A stretch of DNA of 42,624 bases. Source: DASYSL01 sp036003365 (GTDB taxonomy: Bacteria; Eisenbacteria; RBG-16-71-46; DASYSL01). Position 1 is the stretch's first letter. Each line of letters starts with the position of its first letter. The position numbers and the translations under genes are program-made. Below, piece after piece: positions 7,793 through 14,445 of the stretch. The stretch covers positions 1 through 42,624 of the forward strand of contig DASYSL010000048.1 in the NCBI GenBank assembly GCA_036003365.1. The letters run 5' to 3'. The notes under the pieces are model-generated. The model was not told where the DNA came from. It ran no database searches and saw only the letters and a list, made by a program, of their open reading frames with translations.

Positions 7793-8619
7793 CGCGCCAC
7801 CCGGCCGAAGGTGAGCGAGGCCCACCAGCTCTGCCAGTCGGCGGCGGCACGATCGCTCGAGGGCTCCATGTGTACCGCACTCACCATCCACTCGCCTGGG
7901 GCGGTCGCGCGCAGCCGCGCCTCGCCGCGCGCGTCGGTCCGCACTCGCACGACCGGTCCGAGCGAATCGCGCGCCGAGGGATCCGCCGGCGAAGCGCCAC
8001 CGGCCACGAATGACCGGTTCCACGCCCGCACCAGCACGCCCGCCAGGGGCTGTCCATGAAACAGCACCCGAACCGGCAACGGGCTCGCCGTCGTGGGATC
8101 CGCCAGAGGCACGATTTCCATGGTGAGCCCGGCCGGTTGCGTGGCGCGCGGTTCCGCACCGCTTCCGATCCACGCCTTGGGGCAGCGCGCGTAGCGCTCG
8201 CGCCCCGGCCCCTCGGCCGCGCCCAGGTGGGCACGCGCCGCCAGCGGCACATCCAGCCCTTCAGTCTTCAAGTACGCGTCGAAGTCCTTCGCTGGCAGCT
8301 CGATGCTCGCGAAGTTGGACTCGTACGCCAGGAGCTGGCCCTCGCCGCCCGCCACCTTGAAGCGCGCCGACACCGGATCGCCATTGGTGGAGAGCCCGCT
8401 CATGTCGGTCTCGCGCGCGCCGCGCAGCACGAAGCGCACCGTGCGGGGCGTCGCGTAGGGCTTCACCTCGCCGCGAAAGCCCGTGCCCACCACCATGGAG
8501 ACCGACACCACGTCCCCGGCCACCGGCCTATACGTAGAGGGGGAGAGCCAGAACTCGTGGGCGGCGGCCGGCGCCGCGCTCAAGAGAACCGCTAGAACGG
8601 CACAGGCAAACGGGCGCAT
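7789..8619 (-). CDS. DUF4198-domain secreted protein
   Basis: The 276-residue protein has a signal peptide (MRPFACAVLAVLLSAAPAAA) followed by HEFWLSPSTYRPVAGD, the typical N-terminus of DUF4198 (often annotated nickel/cobalt uptake-associated). Mature His residues directly after the cleavage site could bind metal. The C-terminal part, with PVRVLFHGQPLAGVLVRAW and DARGEARLRATAPGEW, is a transthyretin/CNA-B-like Ig module. The ATG at 8619 is preceded by GAGGAG at correct spacing, which overrules the longer open frame up to 8886. It is first in a coupled two-gene operon with the HupE-like gene and diverges from the outer-membrane protein at 8749. Likely a periplasmic accessory; no enzymatic role is visible. 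Confidence 0.8.
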   Translation of the reverse strand: MRPFACAVLAVLLSAAPAAAHEFWLSPSTYRPVAGDVVSVSMVVGTGFRGEVKPYATPRTVRFVLRGARETDMSGLSTNGDPVSARFKVAGGEGQLLAYESNFASIELPAKDFDAYLKTEGLDVPLAARAHLGAAEGPGRERYARCPKAWIGSGAEPRATQPAGLTMEIVPLADPTTASPLPVRVLFHGQPLAGVLVRAWNRSFVAGGASPADPSARDSLGPVVRVRTDARGEARLRATAPGEWMVSAVHMEPSSDRAAADWQSWWASLTFGRVAR

Positions 8620-8653
8620 TCGCTCCTCTTCGGTGGGGATTCGCCCTCTATAC

Positions 8654-8667
8654 GGGGCGAGCGCCCC
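8654..8667. promoter_or_regulatory. Palindrome in divergent intergenic region
   Basis: GGGGCG, two bases, CGCCCC forms a short symmetrical site between the divergent DUF4198 and outer-membrane-protein genes. It could be an operator. No strong -35/-10 pair is evident in this 129-base gap; TATACT at 8686-8691 is a possible -10 for the rightward gene. Confidence 0.25.
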
Positions 8668-8748
8668 ATCGGATGAGGCCTGCCGTATACTCCCGGCGTT
8701 TTCCCGACCCGAGATGTCGCTCGTCGGCCAGAGCTCGAAAGGTCCGTC

Positions 8749-9882
8749 ATGGTGCGTCGCCTCCTGCAGTGCTCGATGATCGTCATGCTGCTCGCCGCAG
8801 CGCCGTCCGCCCACGCGCAGGTCTTCTCCAACATGGAAGTCGGCAAGAAGAACCAGGCGTACGTCGACAGCCTGAAGCAGTCGCACTGGCCCTACGTGCT
8901 TCCCATCTGGGGCGCCAAGGCCACGGCGCGCGGGTTCAACCTGCCGTTGCCCGCGGGCTTCAGCGTGCAGTACTTCGGCCAGCGCTCGGATCTGGTGATC
9001 GACAATCTACAGGTCGGCTTCAACAACGGGCCTTTGCACGATCTCGACGGCATCGTGCGCTTCGACAAGGCGCGCGCCGTGAGCGACGGCGTGTCGCTCA
9101 GGCCCGACATCTGGCTGCTCCCGTTTCTCAATCTCTACGGCATCTTCGGCATGTCGAAGGCGTCCACCGACGTGGGCTACAGCTTGTGGCTGCCCGACTC
9201 GTCGGGCCACGATCAGCAGGTCGTCTCATTGGAGAGCAAAGTCGACTTCACGGCGACGACGTTTGGATTCGGTCTCACGCCGACCATCGGCGTCGGCGGC
9301 GGCTGGATGGCGCTCGACATGAACTTCACCTGGAGCGACGTGCCGCAGCTGGCGCAGCCGGCGGCGGCATTCGTGTTCGATCCGCGCATCGGCAAGTCGT
9401 TCCGCGTGGGCGCCAATCCGGATCAGAACATCAACGTGTGGGTGGGCGGTTTCCGCGTGAAGCTCAACACCGGGACGTCAGGCTCGGTGGCGCTGGGCGA
9501 CGTGCTGCCCATCGATCAGTGGCAGGGCTCGGTCGATCAGGGCATGCAGAAGGTGGCCGAGCTCGACCAGGAAGTGGAAGCATGGTGGAACGGACTCTCG
9601 CAAGCGCAGCAGGAGAATCCGGTGAACCGCGCCAAGTACGAGGCCGCGAAATCGGCGCTGGCGCGCGCGGCCGGCGCCCTCGAGGCCGCCAACGCCGCCG
9701 TTGCCAACGCGAGCACCTCCACCGTGGAGTACTCCCTCGACAAGCGCCCCGCCGACATGTGGAACTTCATCGTGGGCGGGCAATATCAGGTGAGCAAGAA
9801 GCTCATGCTGCGGGCCGAAGCGGGGTTCTTGAGCTCGCGCACGCAGTTCCTCGGCGGGCTGCAGTATCGCTTCGGTTTCTGA
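8749..9882 (+). CDS. Outer-membrane beta-barrel protein with an internal alpha-helical insertion
   Basis: The 377-residue protein has a signal peptide ending SAHAQ (~residue 24) and alternating amphipathic strands ending in LQYRFGF, a terminal Phe typical of barrel proteins recognised by BamA. Strands are visible as, for example, FSVQYFGQRSDLVIDNLQVG and TATTFGFGLTPTIGVGGGW. Between strands, residues ~259-322 form an almost purely helical Glu/Ala-rich segment (SVDQGMQKVAELDQEVEAWW, then an Ala-rich heptad-like stretch), unexpected in a simple barrel. ATG at 8749 follows AAAGG. It converges with the barrel gene ending at 9889, only six bases away. Ligand and family name are not recognised. Confidence 0.75.
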   Translation: MVRRLLQCSMIVMLLAAAPSAHAQVFSNMEVGKKNQAYVDSLKQSHWPYVLPIWGAKATARGFNLPLPAGFSVQYFGQRSDLVIDNLQVGFNNGPLHDLDGIVRFDKARAVSDGVSLRPDIWLLPFLNLYGIFGMSKASTDVGYSLWLPDSSGHDQQVVSLESKVDFTATTFGFGLTPTIGVGGGWMALDMNFTWSDVPQLAQPAAAFVFDPRIGKSFRVGANPDQNINVWVGGFRVKLNTGTSGSVALGDVLPIDQWQGSVDQGMQKVAELDQEVEAWWNGLSQAQQENPVNRAKYEAAKSALARAAGALEAANAAVANASTSTVEYSLDKRPADMWNFIVGGQYQVSKKLMLRAEAGFLSSRTQFLGGLQYRFGF

Positions 9883-9888
9883 TCGCCG

Positions 9889-10614
9889 CTAGCGCGGCTG
9901 CTTGCCCAGGTAGATGCGGCCGGTGCCGGTGAGGACGCGTGAATGCACCGCGTCGGGCGCGCCTTCCAGGCGCATGTCGGTGAGTCCGTCGGTATAGCGC
10001 GCGGCGATCGACAGCATCTTGAAGCGCCACTCCACTTCCATCGAGAGACCCATGTCGAGGCCGGGCAGCTTGTCGGCCACGTCGCGCTCGAGCACGTACG
10101 GTGTGCCGGCGGGGGAGACGATGCTGTAGCGGTCGTTCGCTCCGGTCACGATCCCGAGCGACGGACCCGCGCCGGCGCGAAATCCCTGCTGCCGCTTCGG
10201 CGCCCACTTGAGCAGGAGCGGAATCTCGACATAGCTCGTGCTGCGCTCCATGGTGCTGCCTGCGGTCTGCGCGTCGAAGGCGGGATCGCCGGTGGCGACG
10301 GGCGCCAGTCCGTCGGCGCCGCGGCTCGCGAGCGGCAGGATGGCGCCGCCCAGATGGAAGTGCTCCGAAAACCGCCAATCCCCGAACAGGCCGAACACCG
10401 GATGGTTCACGCGGTCGGCATCGGCAAAGCCGTCGAGGCTCGAGAAGTTGGCGCCGACTTCGAAGCCCATGTTGAAGTTCTCGGAAGACAGCTTCTCGCC
10501 GAAAAGGTAGCCGAGAAGGACCTGAGCGCGCGCCGGCGCGGGGTCGAAAAGGAGAGCCGCGCACGCGCAGGCGCAGGCGAGGACAACCACAGCCGGACGC
10601 ATGGCGGCGACCAT
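9889..10614 (-). CDS. Outer-membrane beta-barrel protein (PorT-like)
   Basis: The 241-residue protein has a signal peptide with a long Cys/Ala-rich core and cleavage after PARA. Its strands include NMGFEVGANFSSLDGF, FGLFGDWRFSEHFHLGGAIL, YVEIPLLLKWAP and LDMGLSMEVEWRF, the usual layout of PorT-like 'outer membrane beta-barrel' proteins in FCB bacteria. It ends RIYLGKQPR without a terminal Phe. Two starts are possible, ATG at 10614 or at 10602 (MRPAVV); neither has a clear Shine-Dalgarno site. The gene begins right after a terminator hairpin of the preceding lipoprotein gene, so it needs either read-through or its own promoter. Structural role or small-molecule channel; not known. Confidence 0.75.
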   Translation of the reverse strand: MVAAMRPAVVVLACACACAALLFDPAPARAQVLLGYLFGEKLSSENFNMGFEVGANFSSLDGFADADRVNHPVFGLFGDWRFSEHFHLGGAILPLASRGADGLAPVATGDPAFDAQTAGSTMERSTSYVEIPLLLKWAPKRQQGFRAGAGPSLGIVTGANDRYSIVSPAGTPYVLERDVADKLPGLDMGLSMEVEWRFKMLSIAARYTDGLTDMRLEGAPDAVHSRVLTGTGRIYLGKQPR

Positions 10615-10621
10615 ACACGAA

Positions 10622-10649
10622 ACGGGCGGCCGGAGAAGGGGCCGCCCGT
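10622..10649 (-). terminator. Intrinsic terminator after the lipoprotein gene
   Basis: ACGGGCGGCC (10622-10631) pairs perfectly with GGCCGCCCGT (10640-10649) around an eight-base loop. Read leftwards it is followed by a short T tract (TTTCG), 33 bases past the lipoprotein stop at 10682. Confidence 0.7.
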
Positions 10650-10681
10650 CCGTGCCTCGATGGAAACCGAAACCAGCGAAG

Positions 10682-11563
10682 CTACACCCGCGTGATCGCT
10701 CCCGTCGCCAGATTCACGTGATAGTGGTAGGTGCCGTCGACCACGATCTCGGGATTGGCCGTGCCGTTGAAGGTGACCACGACCAGTGCCGTGTAATGCA
10801 TCTCGACGTCCTCTTTGTTGTCGGAGCGCAGACGGTCGACCGCCCACGCCCAGCGTGCCTTGCCCGACAAGGGATAGGGATTCAGGTCACGATTCTTGAG
10901 CAGGCGCACCGCCTCGAGCGAGCGTCCGCCGAGCGCGTAGAAGTAGCGCTCGCGGCTGCCGTCGTACGACATGAAGTGGCACTGCAGCGTGTCGTTGCCC
11001 GCGCCGTCGAACTGCAGCGTGTCCTCACCGGCCTGGATGCCGGTGACGTCGAGAATGCCGTTGCGTCCGACGCTCGCGCTCCATAGCGCAGTCGAGATCG
11101 AGCCCGTGGCGCGCGCGGTCAGACGCAGGCGCGTGGCACTCGGATCGTAGCCGGAGAGCGGGTTGCCATCGGCGTCGTAGAAGGTGCGCGTCACCGTGTA
11201 GGTGATGGCCCCGGCCGAGAACGTGGTCTCGGCCGAAGCGGCGACGGCCGCCGCGTTCGGATCGCCCGGACGGAGGCGGAATGCTGCAGTACCGTTCGTG
11301 TACGCACGCCTGTCAAAGCCCAGATACGGGTCGCCGGGACGCAGGCGCAGGGCGCCGTTCTGCGGCACCGAGCCTGCGCTCGCGTCGAGCTCGAGCATCA
11401 GGCCGCCGGAAGCGCCCGTGAGCGAGCCGGCCGCCTGCACGGCGATGTCGTCGGCGTTTTGCTGCGAGAGCGCGTTCGGTGTGGTGGGTGCCGTGCTGCA
11501 CGCACCCAGGCCGAAGCCCAGGATGACCAAGATCGCGGGCAAGATCAGACGCTTGCCTTGCAT
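10682..11563 (-). CDS. Lipoprotein of unknown function
   Basis: The 293-residue protein has a lipoprotein signal (ILVILGFGLGAC, lipobox LGAC with Cys22). The mature part contains RLRPGDP twice, at 73-79 and 96-102, then beta-rich stretches (ITYTVTRTFYDADGNPLSGY; TALVVVTFNGTANPEIVVDG). ATG at 11563 is preceded by AGGAGA at proper spacing. The open frame upstream to 12112 is a shadow of the GT2 gene. It is separated from the GT2 gene by a terminator-like hairpin at 11590-11609 and is followed by its own terminator. I recognise no family. Confidence 0.75.
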   Translation of the reverse strand: MQGKRLILPAILVILGFGLGACSTAPTTPNALSQQNADDIAVQAAGSLTGASGGLMLELDASAGSVPQNGALRLRPGDPYLGFDRRAYTNGTAAFRLRPGDPNAAAVAASAETTFSAGAITYTVTRTFYDADGNPLSGYDPSATRLRLTARATGSISTALWSASVGRNGILDVTGIQAGEDTLQFDGAGNDTLQCHFMSYDGSRERYFYALGGRSLEAVRLLKNRDLNPYPLSGKARWAWAVDRLRSDNKEDVEMHYTALVVVTFNGTANPEIVVDGTYHYHVNLATGAITRV

Positions 11564-11589
11564 TGCGCAATTCTCCTGTTCGGGTAACT

Positions 11590-11609
11590 CCGCCCGGCAT
11601 CCCGGGCGG
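11590..11609 (-). terminator. Terminator-like hairpin after the GT2 gene
   Basis: CCGCCCGG and CCGGGCGG pair around a four-base loop, about 50 bases beyond the GT2 stop at 11656. There is no clear T tract, so termination strength is uncertain. The hairpin lies just upstream of the lipoprotein ribosome-binding site. Confidence 0.45.
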
Positions 11610-11655
11610 GCACGCGGAGAGTGCGTCAGGCAAGCGCTGTGCCACGTCCCCTCGC

Positions 11656-12678
11656 TCAAGCCACGAAGACGAAATCCCTTCCTTCGCTGCGCCCCAGGCC
11701 GCGCAAGGTTTCGCGCACTGATTCGCGCGCGCCGGGGCGTCCGACGGCGCCCAGGGCGAGCAATTGCGAGAGCGCCGGGTCGAGCCGTACGTCGCGTGGG
11801 TGGCGCACCGGCACGCCGGCCACGCGCCGGCCGATGCGCCGCGGATGCACATCGAGAAGCGCTGCCACCCCGATGCCCGCCGCGAGCAAGGCGGCGAGCC
11901 AGCGCTTGGCCACGCGTCCACCGCCGACCACGAGCACGGGCTCTCCTGAACGCAGGAATTCCGTCCGCAGATGCTGCAGCTTGAGCGCGCGGAAGGCTTC
12001 CGGGCGGTACTTGGAATCGCTGCGAATGGTGCGCGCTTCGTGGTCGCGCACGCGGACGCCGATCATGGGCAAACGCGCCACGCGTCGGCCGGAGGCGAGG
12101 AGCCTGAGCCACAGATCGTAATCTTCGGGAAAATCGCCCTCGCGATAGCCGCCGAGGGCGGCGAGTGCGGCGGCACGAATCGTGATCGAAGGATGAGCGA
12201 AGGGCGATTCGACGAAGCGCTCACGCCACACGTCCTCGTGCGAGGCGAGCCGGTTGCTCCACTCGGCCCAGCGCGTCATGCCGAGAGCGGCGGGTCCATC
12301 ATCCTTGAACATCTCGAAGCGCGCCGCCACGAGATCGACGTCGGAATGCGATCGCAACCAATCCGCCGAAGCGCGCAAGCGCGGCGGCACCGAGAGGTCA
12401 TCGGCGTCGTGGCGCGCGATGAACCGGCCACGCGCCTCGCCGACCCCGGTGGTCAGGGCACCCACGAGCCCGGCGCGTGGGCCGGCAATGATCCGCAACC
12501 GGGGATCCTGGTTGGCGTGCTCCCGCGCAATCTCGAGAGAGCCATCCCGTGATCCGTCGTCGACCACGAGAATCTCGATGTCGCCATCCGGCTCGACCGA
12601 CAACGAGTCCAGCGCTTCGCCGAGCGTGCGCGCGGCGTCGCGCACCGGCATGAGAACCGTGAGCAGGGGAGGGTTCAC
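11656..12678 (-). CDS. Glycosyltransferase family 2 with C-terminal Rossmann-like domain
   Basis: The 340-residue protein begins MNPPLLTVLMPVRDAARTLG and has ILVVDDGSRDGS (first Asp pair), ARHDADD (the DXD-type metal/nucleotide site) and an acceptor-site FPEDYDLWLRL, a textbook GT2 catalytic domain. After ~residue 240 a second domain starts VLVVGGGRVAKRWLAALLAA and continues with DVHPRRIGRRVAGVPV, which looks like a nucleotide-binding Rossmann or PglD-N-like fold. I chose GTG at 12678: the open frame extends to 12741, but that extension crosses the HU terminator hairpin. The start has no strong Shine-Dalgarno site. Probably a surface-glycan enzyme; sugar and acceptor are unknown. Confidence 0.85.
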   Translation of the reverse strand: MNPPLLTVLMPVRDAARTLGEALDSLSVEPDGDIEILVVDDGSRDGSLEIAREHANQDPRLRIIAGPRAGLVGALTTGVGEARGRFIARHDADDLSVPPRLRASADWLRSHSDVDLVAARFEMFKDDGPAALGMTRWAEWSNRLASHEDVWRERFVESPFAHPSITIRAAALAALGGYREGDFPEDYDLWLRLLASGRRVARLPMIGVRVRDHEARTIRSDSKYRPEAFRALKLQHLRTEFLRSGEPVLVVGGGRVAKRWLAALLAAGIGVAALLDVHPRRIGRRVAGVPVRHPRDVRLDPALSQLLALGAVGRPGARESVRETLRGLGRSEGRDFVFVA

Positions 12679-12708
12679 GAAGTCGCTTACCCATTCGCCC
12701 GAAACGCC

Positions 12709-12734
12709 GCGAGCCCTCCCGAAGGAGGGCTCGC
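12709..12734 (-). terminator. Intrinsic terminator of the HU gene, UUCG tetraloop
   Basis: A perfect 11-base stem (GCGAGCCCTCC with GGAGGGCTCGC) closes a four-base loop that reads TTCG in the transcript of the minus strand, i.e. a stabilising C(UUCG)G-type loop. A weak T stretch (GTTTC) follows. It lies 30 bases past the HU stop. Confidence 0.8.
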
Positions 12735-12763
12735 CGCGCAAAACGTCCGTGGACTCGTCGAGA

Positions 12764-13066
12764 CTACTTCTTGCCGAGAGCCTGCACTTTGGCGGCCTTG
12801 GCGATGCGGAACTTGAGCACCGTCTTCGCCGGAATCTGAATCTCTTCTCCGGTCTGAGGATTGCGACCCTTGCGCGCCTTGCGCTTCACCACCACGAGCT
12901 TGCCGATTCCCGGAAGCGTGAAGCCTTTCTTCGCTTCCTTGTAGGCGAGCACCGCGATCTCTTCGAGCACGCCGGCGGCCATCTTCTTGGTGAAGCCGAA
13001 CTTGTTCGCCAGGTGCGCAGCGATCTGCGACTTCGACATCGCACGCGCGTTTGTCTTGCCAGCCAT
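12764..13066 (-). CDS. HU-family DNA-binding protein
   Basis: The 100-residue protein is a small basic histone-like protein that bends and compacts DNA as a dimer. The N-terminal helices (MSKSQIAAHLANKFGFTKKM) are followed by GFTLPGIGKLVV and the conserved beta-arm RNPQTGEEIQIPA (68-80), whose Pro intercalates into DNA, then a Lys-rich C-terminus. It carries about nine extra N-terminal residues (AGKTNARA) relative to standard HU. ATG at 13066 is preceded by GGAAAG. It is monocistronic, ended by the tetraloop terminator at 12709-12734. The 237-base gap upstream to the rhomboid gene contains the rhomboid terminator and otherwise no recognisable feature. Confidence 0.95.
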   Translation of the reverse strand: MAGKTNARAMSKSQIAAHLANKFGFTKKMAAGVLEEIAVLAYKEAKKGFTLPGIGKLVVVKRKARKGRNPQTGEEIQIPAKTVLKFRIAKAAKVQALGKK

Positions 13067-13247
13067 TCGGTATCCCTTTCCTTATCCTGAGGATCCGCTG
13101 AGCGGAGCCGGTCCCTGATAGATGCCCTTTTCCGGCCAGAGTCCGGGTGGCCGGAGCAGAGCGCCCAGTGCCCCAGTTGTCGGGGCGTGGCGACCAGTGG
13201 AAGTCCCGGACCCCGCGAATATCGCGCCCGCCCTGAGGCCACGCAAG

Positions 13248-13275
13248 AAAAAACCGCGTCATTCGCGGGTTTTTT
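13248..13275 (-). terminator. Intrinsic terminator (usable on both strands) after the rhomboid gene
   Basis: AAAAAACC-GCG and CGCGGGTTTTTT pair with one bulged base around a five-base loop. The A tract on one side and T tract on the other make it a terminator in either direction. It sits 28 bases beyond the rhomboid stop at 13304. Confidence 0.85.
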
Positions 13276-13303
13276 CGATGCCCCCGAGCCGGGGCCCCGC
13301 GGC

Positions 13304-13966
13304 TCAGGCCCGGGTCGGCTCGCGCCCGAAGCCGCGCGCGAGGAGACCGAAGAGGGCGCCGGTGATGAACCCGCCGACGTGGGCGAGGAACGCCACGCCG
13401 CTCGTCGGCTGGCTGATGCCCCACTGCAGGGCGCCGGAGAAAACCTGCATGACGAACCAGATGCCGAGGAAGAAAACCGCTGGGATATAAGTGGTGGTGA
13501 CGGGGAAGATGGGAAGCAGCGTGAGGACGCGCGCGCCGGGGAAGAGCACGAGGTAGGCGCCGAGGACGCCGGCGATGGCGCCGCTCGCGCCGACGGTCGG
13601 GACTTGCGATCCGGCATTGGTCAGGATGTGGGCGATGCCGGCCGCGGCCCCGCAGGCCAGATAAAAGAGGAGATAGGGCACGTGCCCGAGGCGGTCCTCG
13701 ACGTTGTCGCCGAAGATCCACAGGTACAACATGTTGCCGAAGAGGTGGCCCCAGCCGCCATGGAGGAACATGGAGGTGAAGAGCGTCGGGAATGCCGAGA
13801 ACACGTCCGGGGAGCGCGCCGGCACGATGCCGTAGTCGGCGATGAGGAGCTGCACGTGCGAGCCCAGGGACAGCTCGAAAAGGAACACGAGCACGTTCAC
13901 GGTGATGAGAAGGAAGTTGACGATCGGAACCCGGCTGGAGGGGATGTCGTCCTTGAGGGGGAACAC
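13304..13966 (-). CDS. Rhomboid-family intramembrane serine protease
   Basis: The 220-residue protein has six predicted transmembrane helices. Signature motifs are present: HGGWGHLFGN (69-78, oxyanion-hole His and Asn), GASG (126-129, nucleophile Ser128) and AHVGGF with catalytic His196, making the Ser-His dyad. It cleaves transmembrane segments of membrane proteins; substrates are not known. The GTG start at 13966 follows AGGAGA. It is a single-gene unit: terminator at 13248-13275 and, upstream, the 479-base intergenic stretch with repeats and a palindrome. Length and motifs match the bacterial GlpG-like/YqgP-like single-domain proteins, without an extra cytoplasmic domain. Confidence 0.93.
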   Translation of the reverse strand: MFPLKDDIPSSRVPIVNFLLITVNVLVFLFELSLGSHVQLLIADYGIVPARSPDVFSAFPTLFTSMFLHGGWGHLFGNMLYLWIFGDNVEDRLGHVPYLLFYLACGAAAGIAHILTNAGSQVPTVGASGAIAGVLGAYLVLFPGARVLTLLPIFPVTTTYIPAVFFLGIWFVMQVFSGALQWGISQPTSGVAFLAHVGGFITGALFGLLARGFGREPTRA

Positions 13967-14119
13967 GTCGGGCTCTCCTTCGTGGCGGCGCCCGGAGGGG
14001 CGCGGTCGCGAACGCTTCGGGGCCGAGCGTCATGGGCGATCATGGCGTAGGTCGGCGACCAGGGCAATCGCAGCCGCAACGGCGGCTCGCCGGCGCTTCG
14101 TGCGTGGGCGTGGCCCGTT

Positions 14120-14157
14120 GAGTGCGTAGAATGGCGGGTCGATCCGTCTTGAAACGG
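14120..14157. repeat. Third, diverged copy of the extragenic repeat
   Basis: GAGTGCGTAGAATGG, then CGGGTCGATCCGTC and TTGAAACGG, matches the left half of the two copies at 82-219, including the CCGT-CTTGAA-ACGG mini-hairpin. The right half of the repeat is absent here and is replaced by the palindromic element at 14178-14220. Confidence 0.6.
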
Positions 14158-14177
14158 CGAAATGGGTCCTTCTGGCG

Positions 14178-14220
14178 ATGGACCCACTTCTCCGTCTCGA
14201 TAACGGAGAATTGGGTCCAT
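14178..14220. repeat. 43-bp palindrome in the long intergenic region
   Basis: ATGGACCCA (14178-14186) pairs with TGGGTCCAT (14212-14220), and the inner TTCTCCGT (14188-14195) pairs with ACGGAGAA (14203-14210), leaving a seven-base loop and one mismatch. TGGGTCC also occurs at 14163-14169, so an alternative hairpin with 14180-14186 can form. No T tract follows. The surrounding gene-free stretch 13967-14445 holds this, the repeat copy, and the ribosome-binding site of the next gene; I see nothing else definite. Confidence 0.7.
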
Positions 14221-14445
14221 TCCGCGCCGAACCGACGTGTCCGTTCTGGAGCAAACCAGTGGTCACCTGGGACTCCGGATCCACTCGCATACTCCGGCCC
14301 AAACGCGCGGGCCACGCGGTTTCCGACTCGTGGAGTCAGAGATAGGCGTCGGCGCGCATCTGTGCGAAGATCGCGCTCCTAAGCTGTGTCGGGCCGATTT
14401 TTCCGGCCAGGACGCCGCGGCCGCCGCGGCAGGGAGGGAAACGGC

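Noticed and set aside
7793..8173. N-terminal extension of the HupE-like frame
   Set aside because: It overlaps the DUF4198 gene in another frame; the GTG at 7792 begins the signal peptide and overlaps the upstream stop.
14122..14382. 86-codon open frame in the long intergenic stretch
   Set aside because: It reads through the palindrome and repeat, has no ribosome-binding site or family resemblance, and its matching halves come from the inverted repeat rather than protein evolution.
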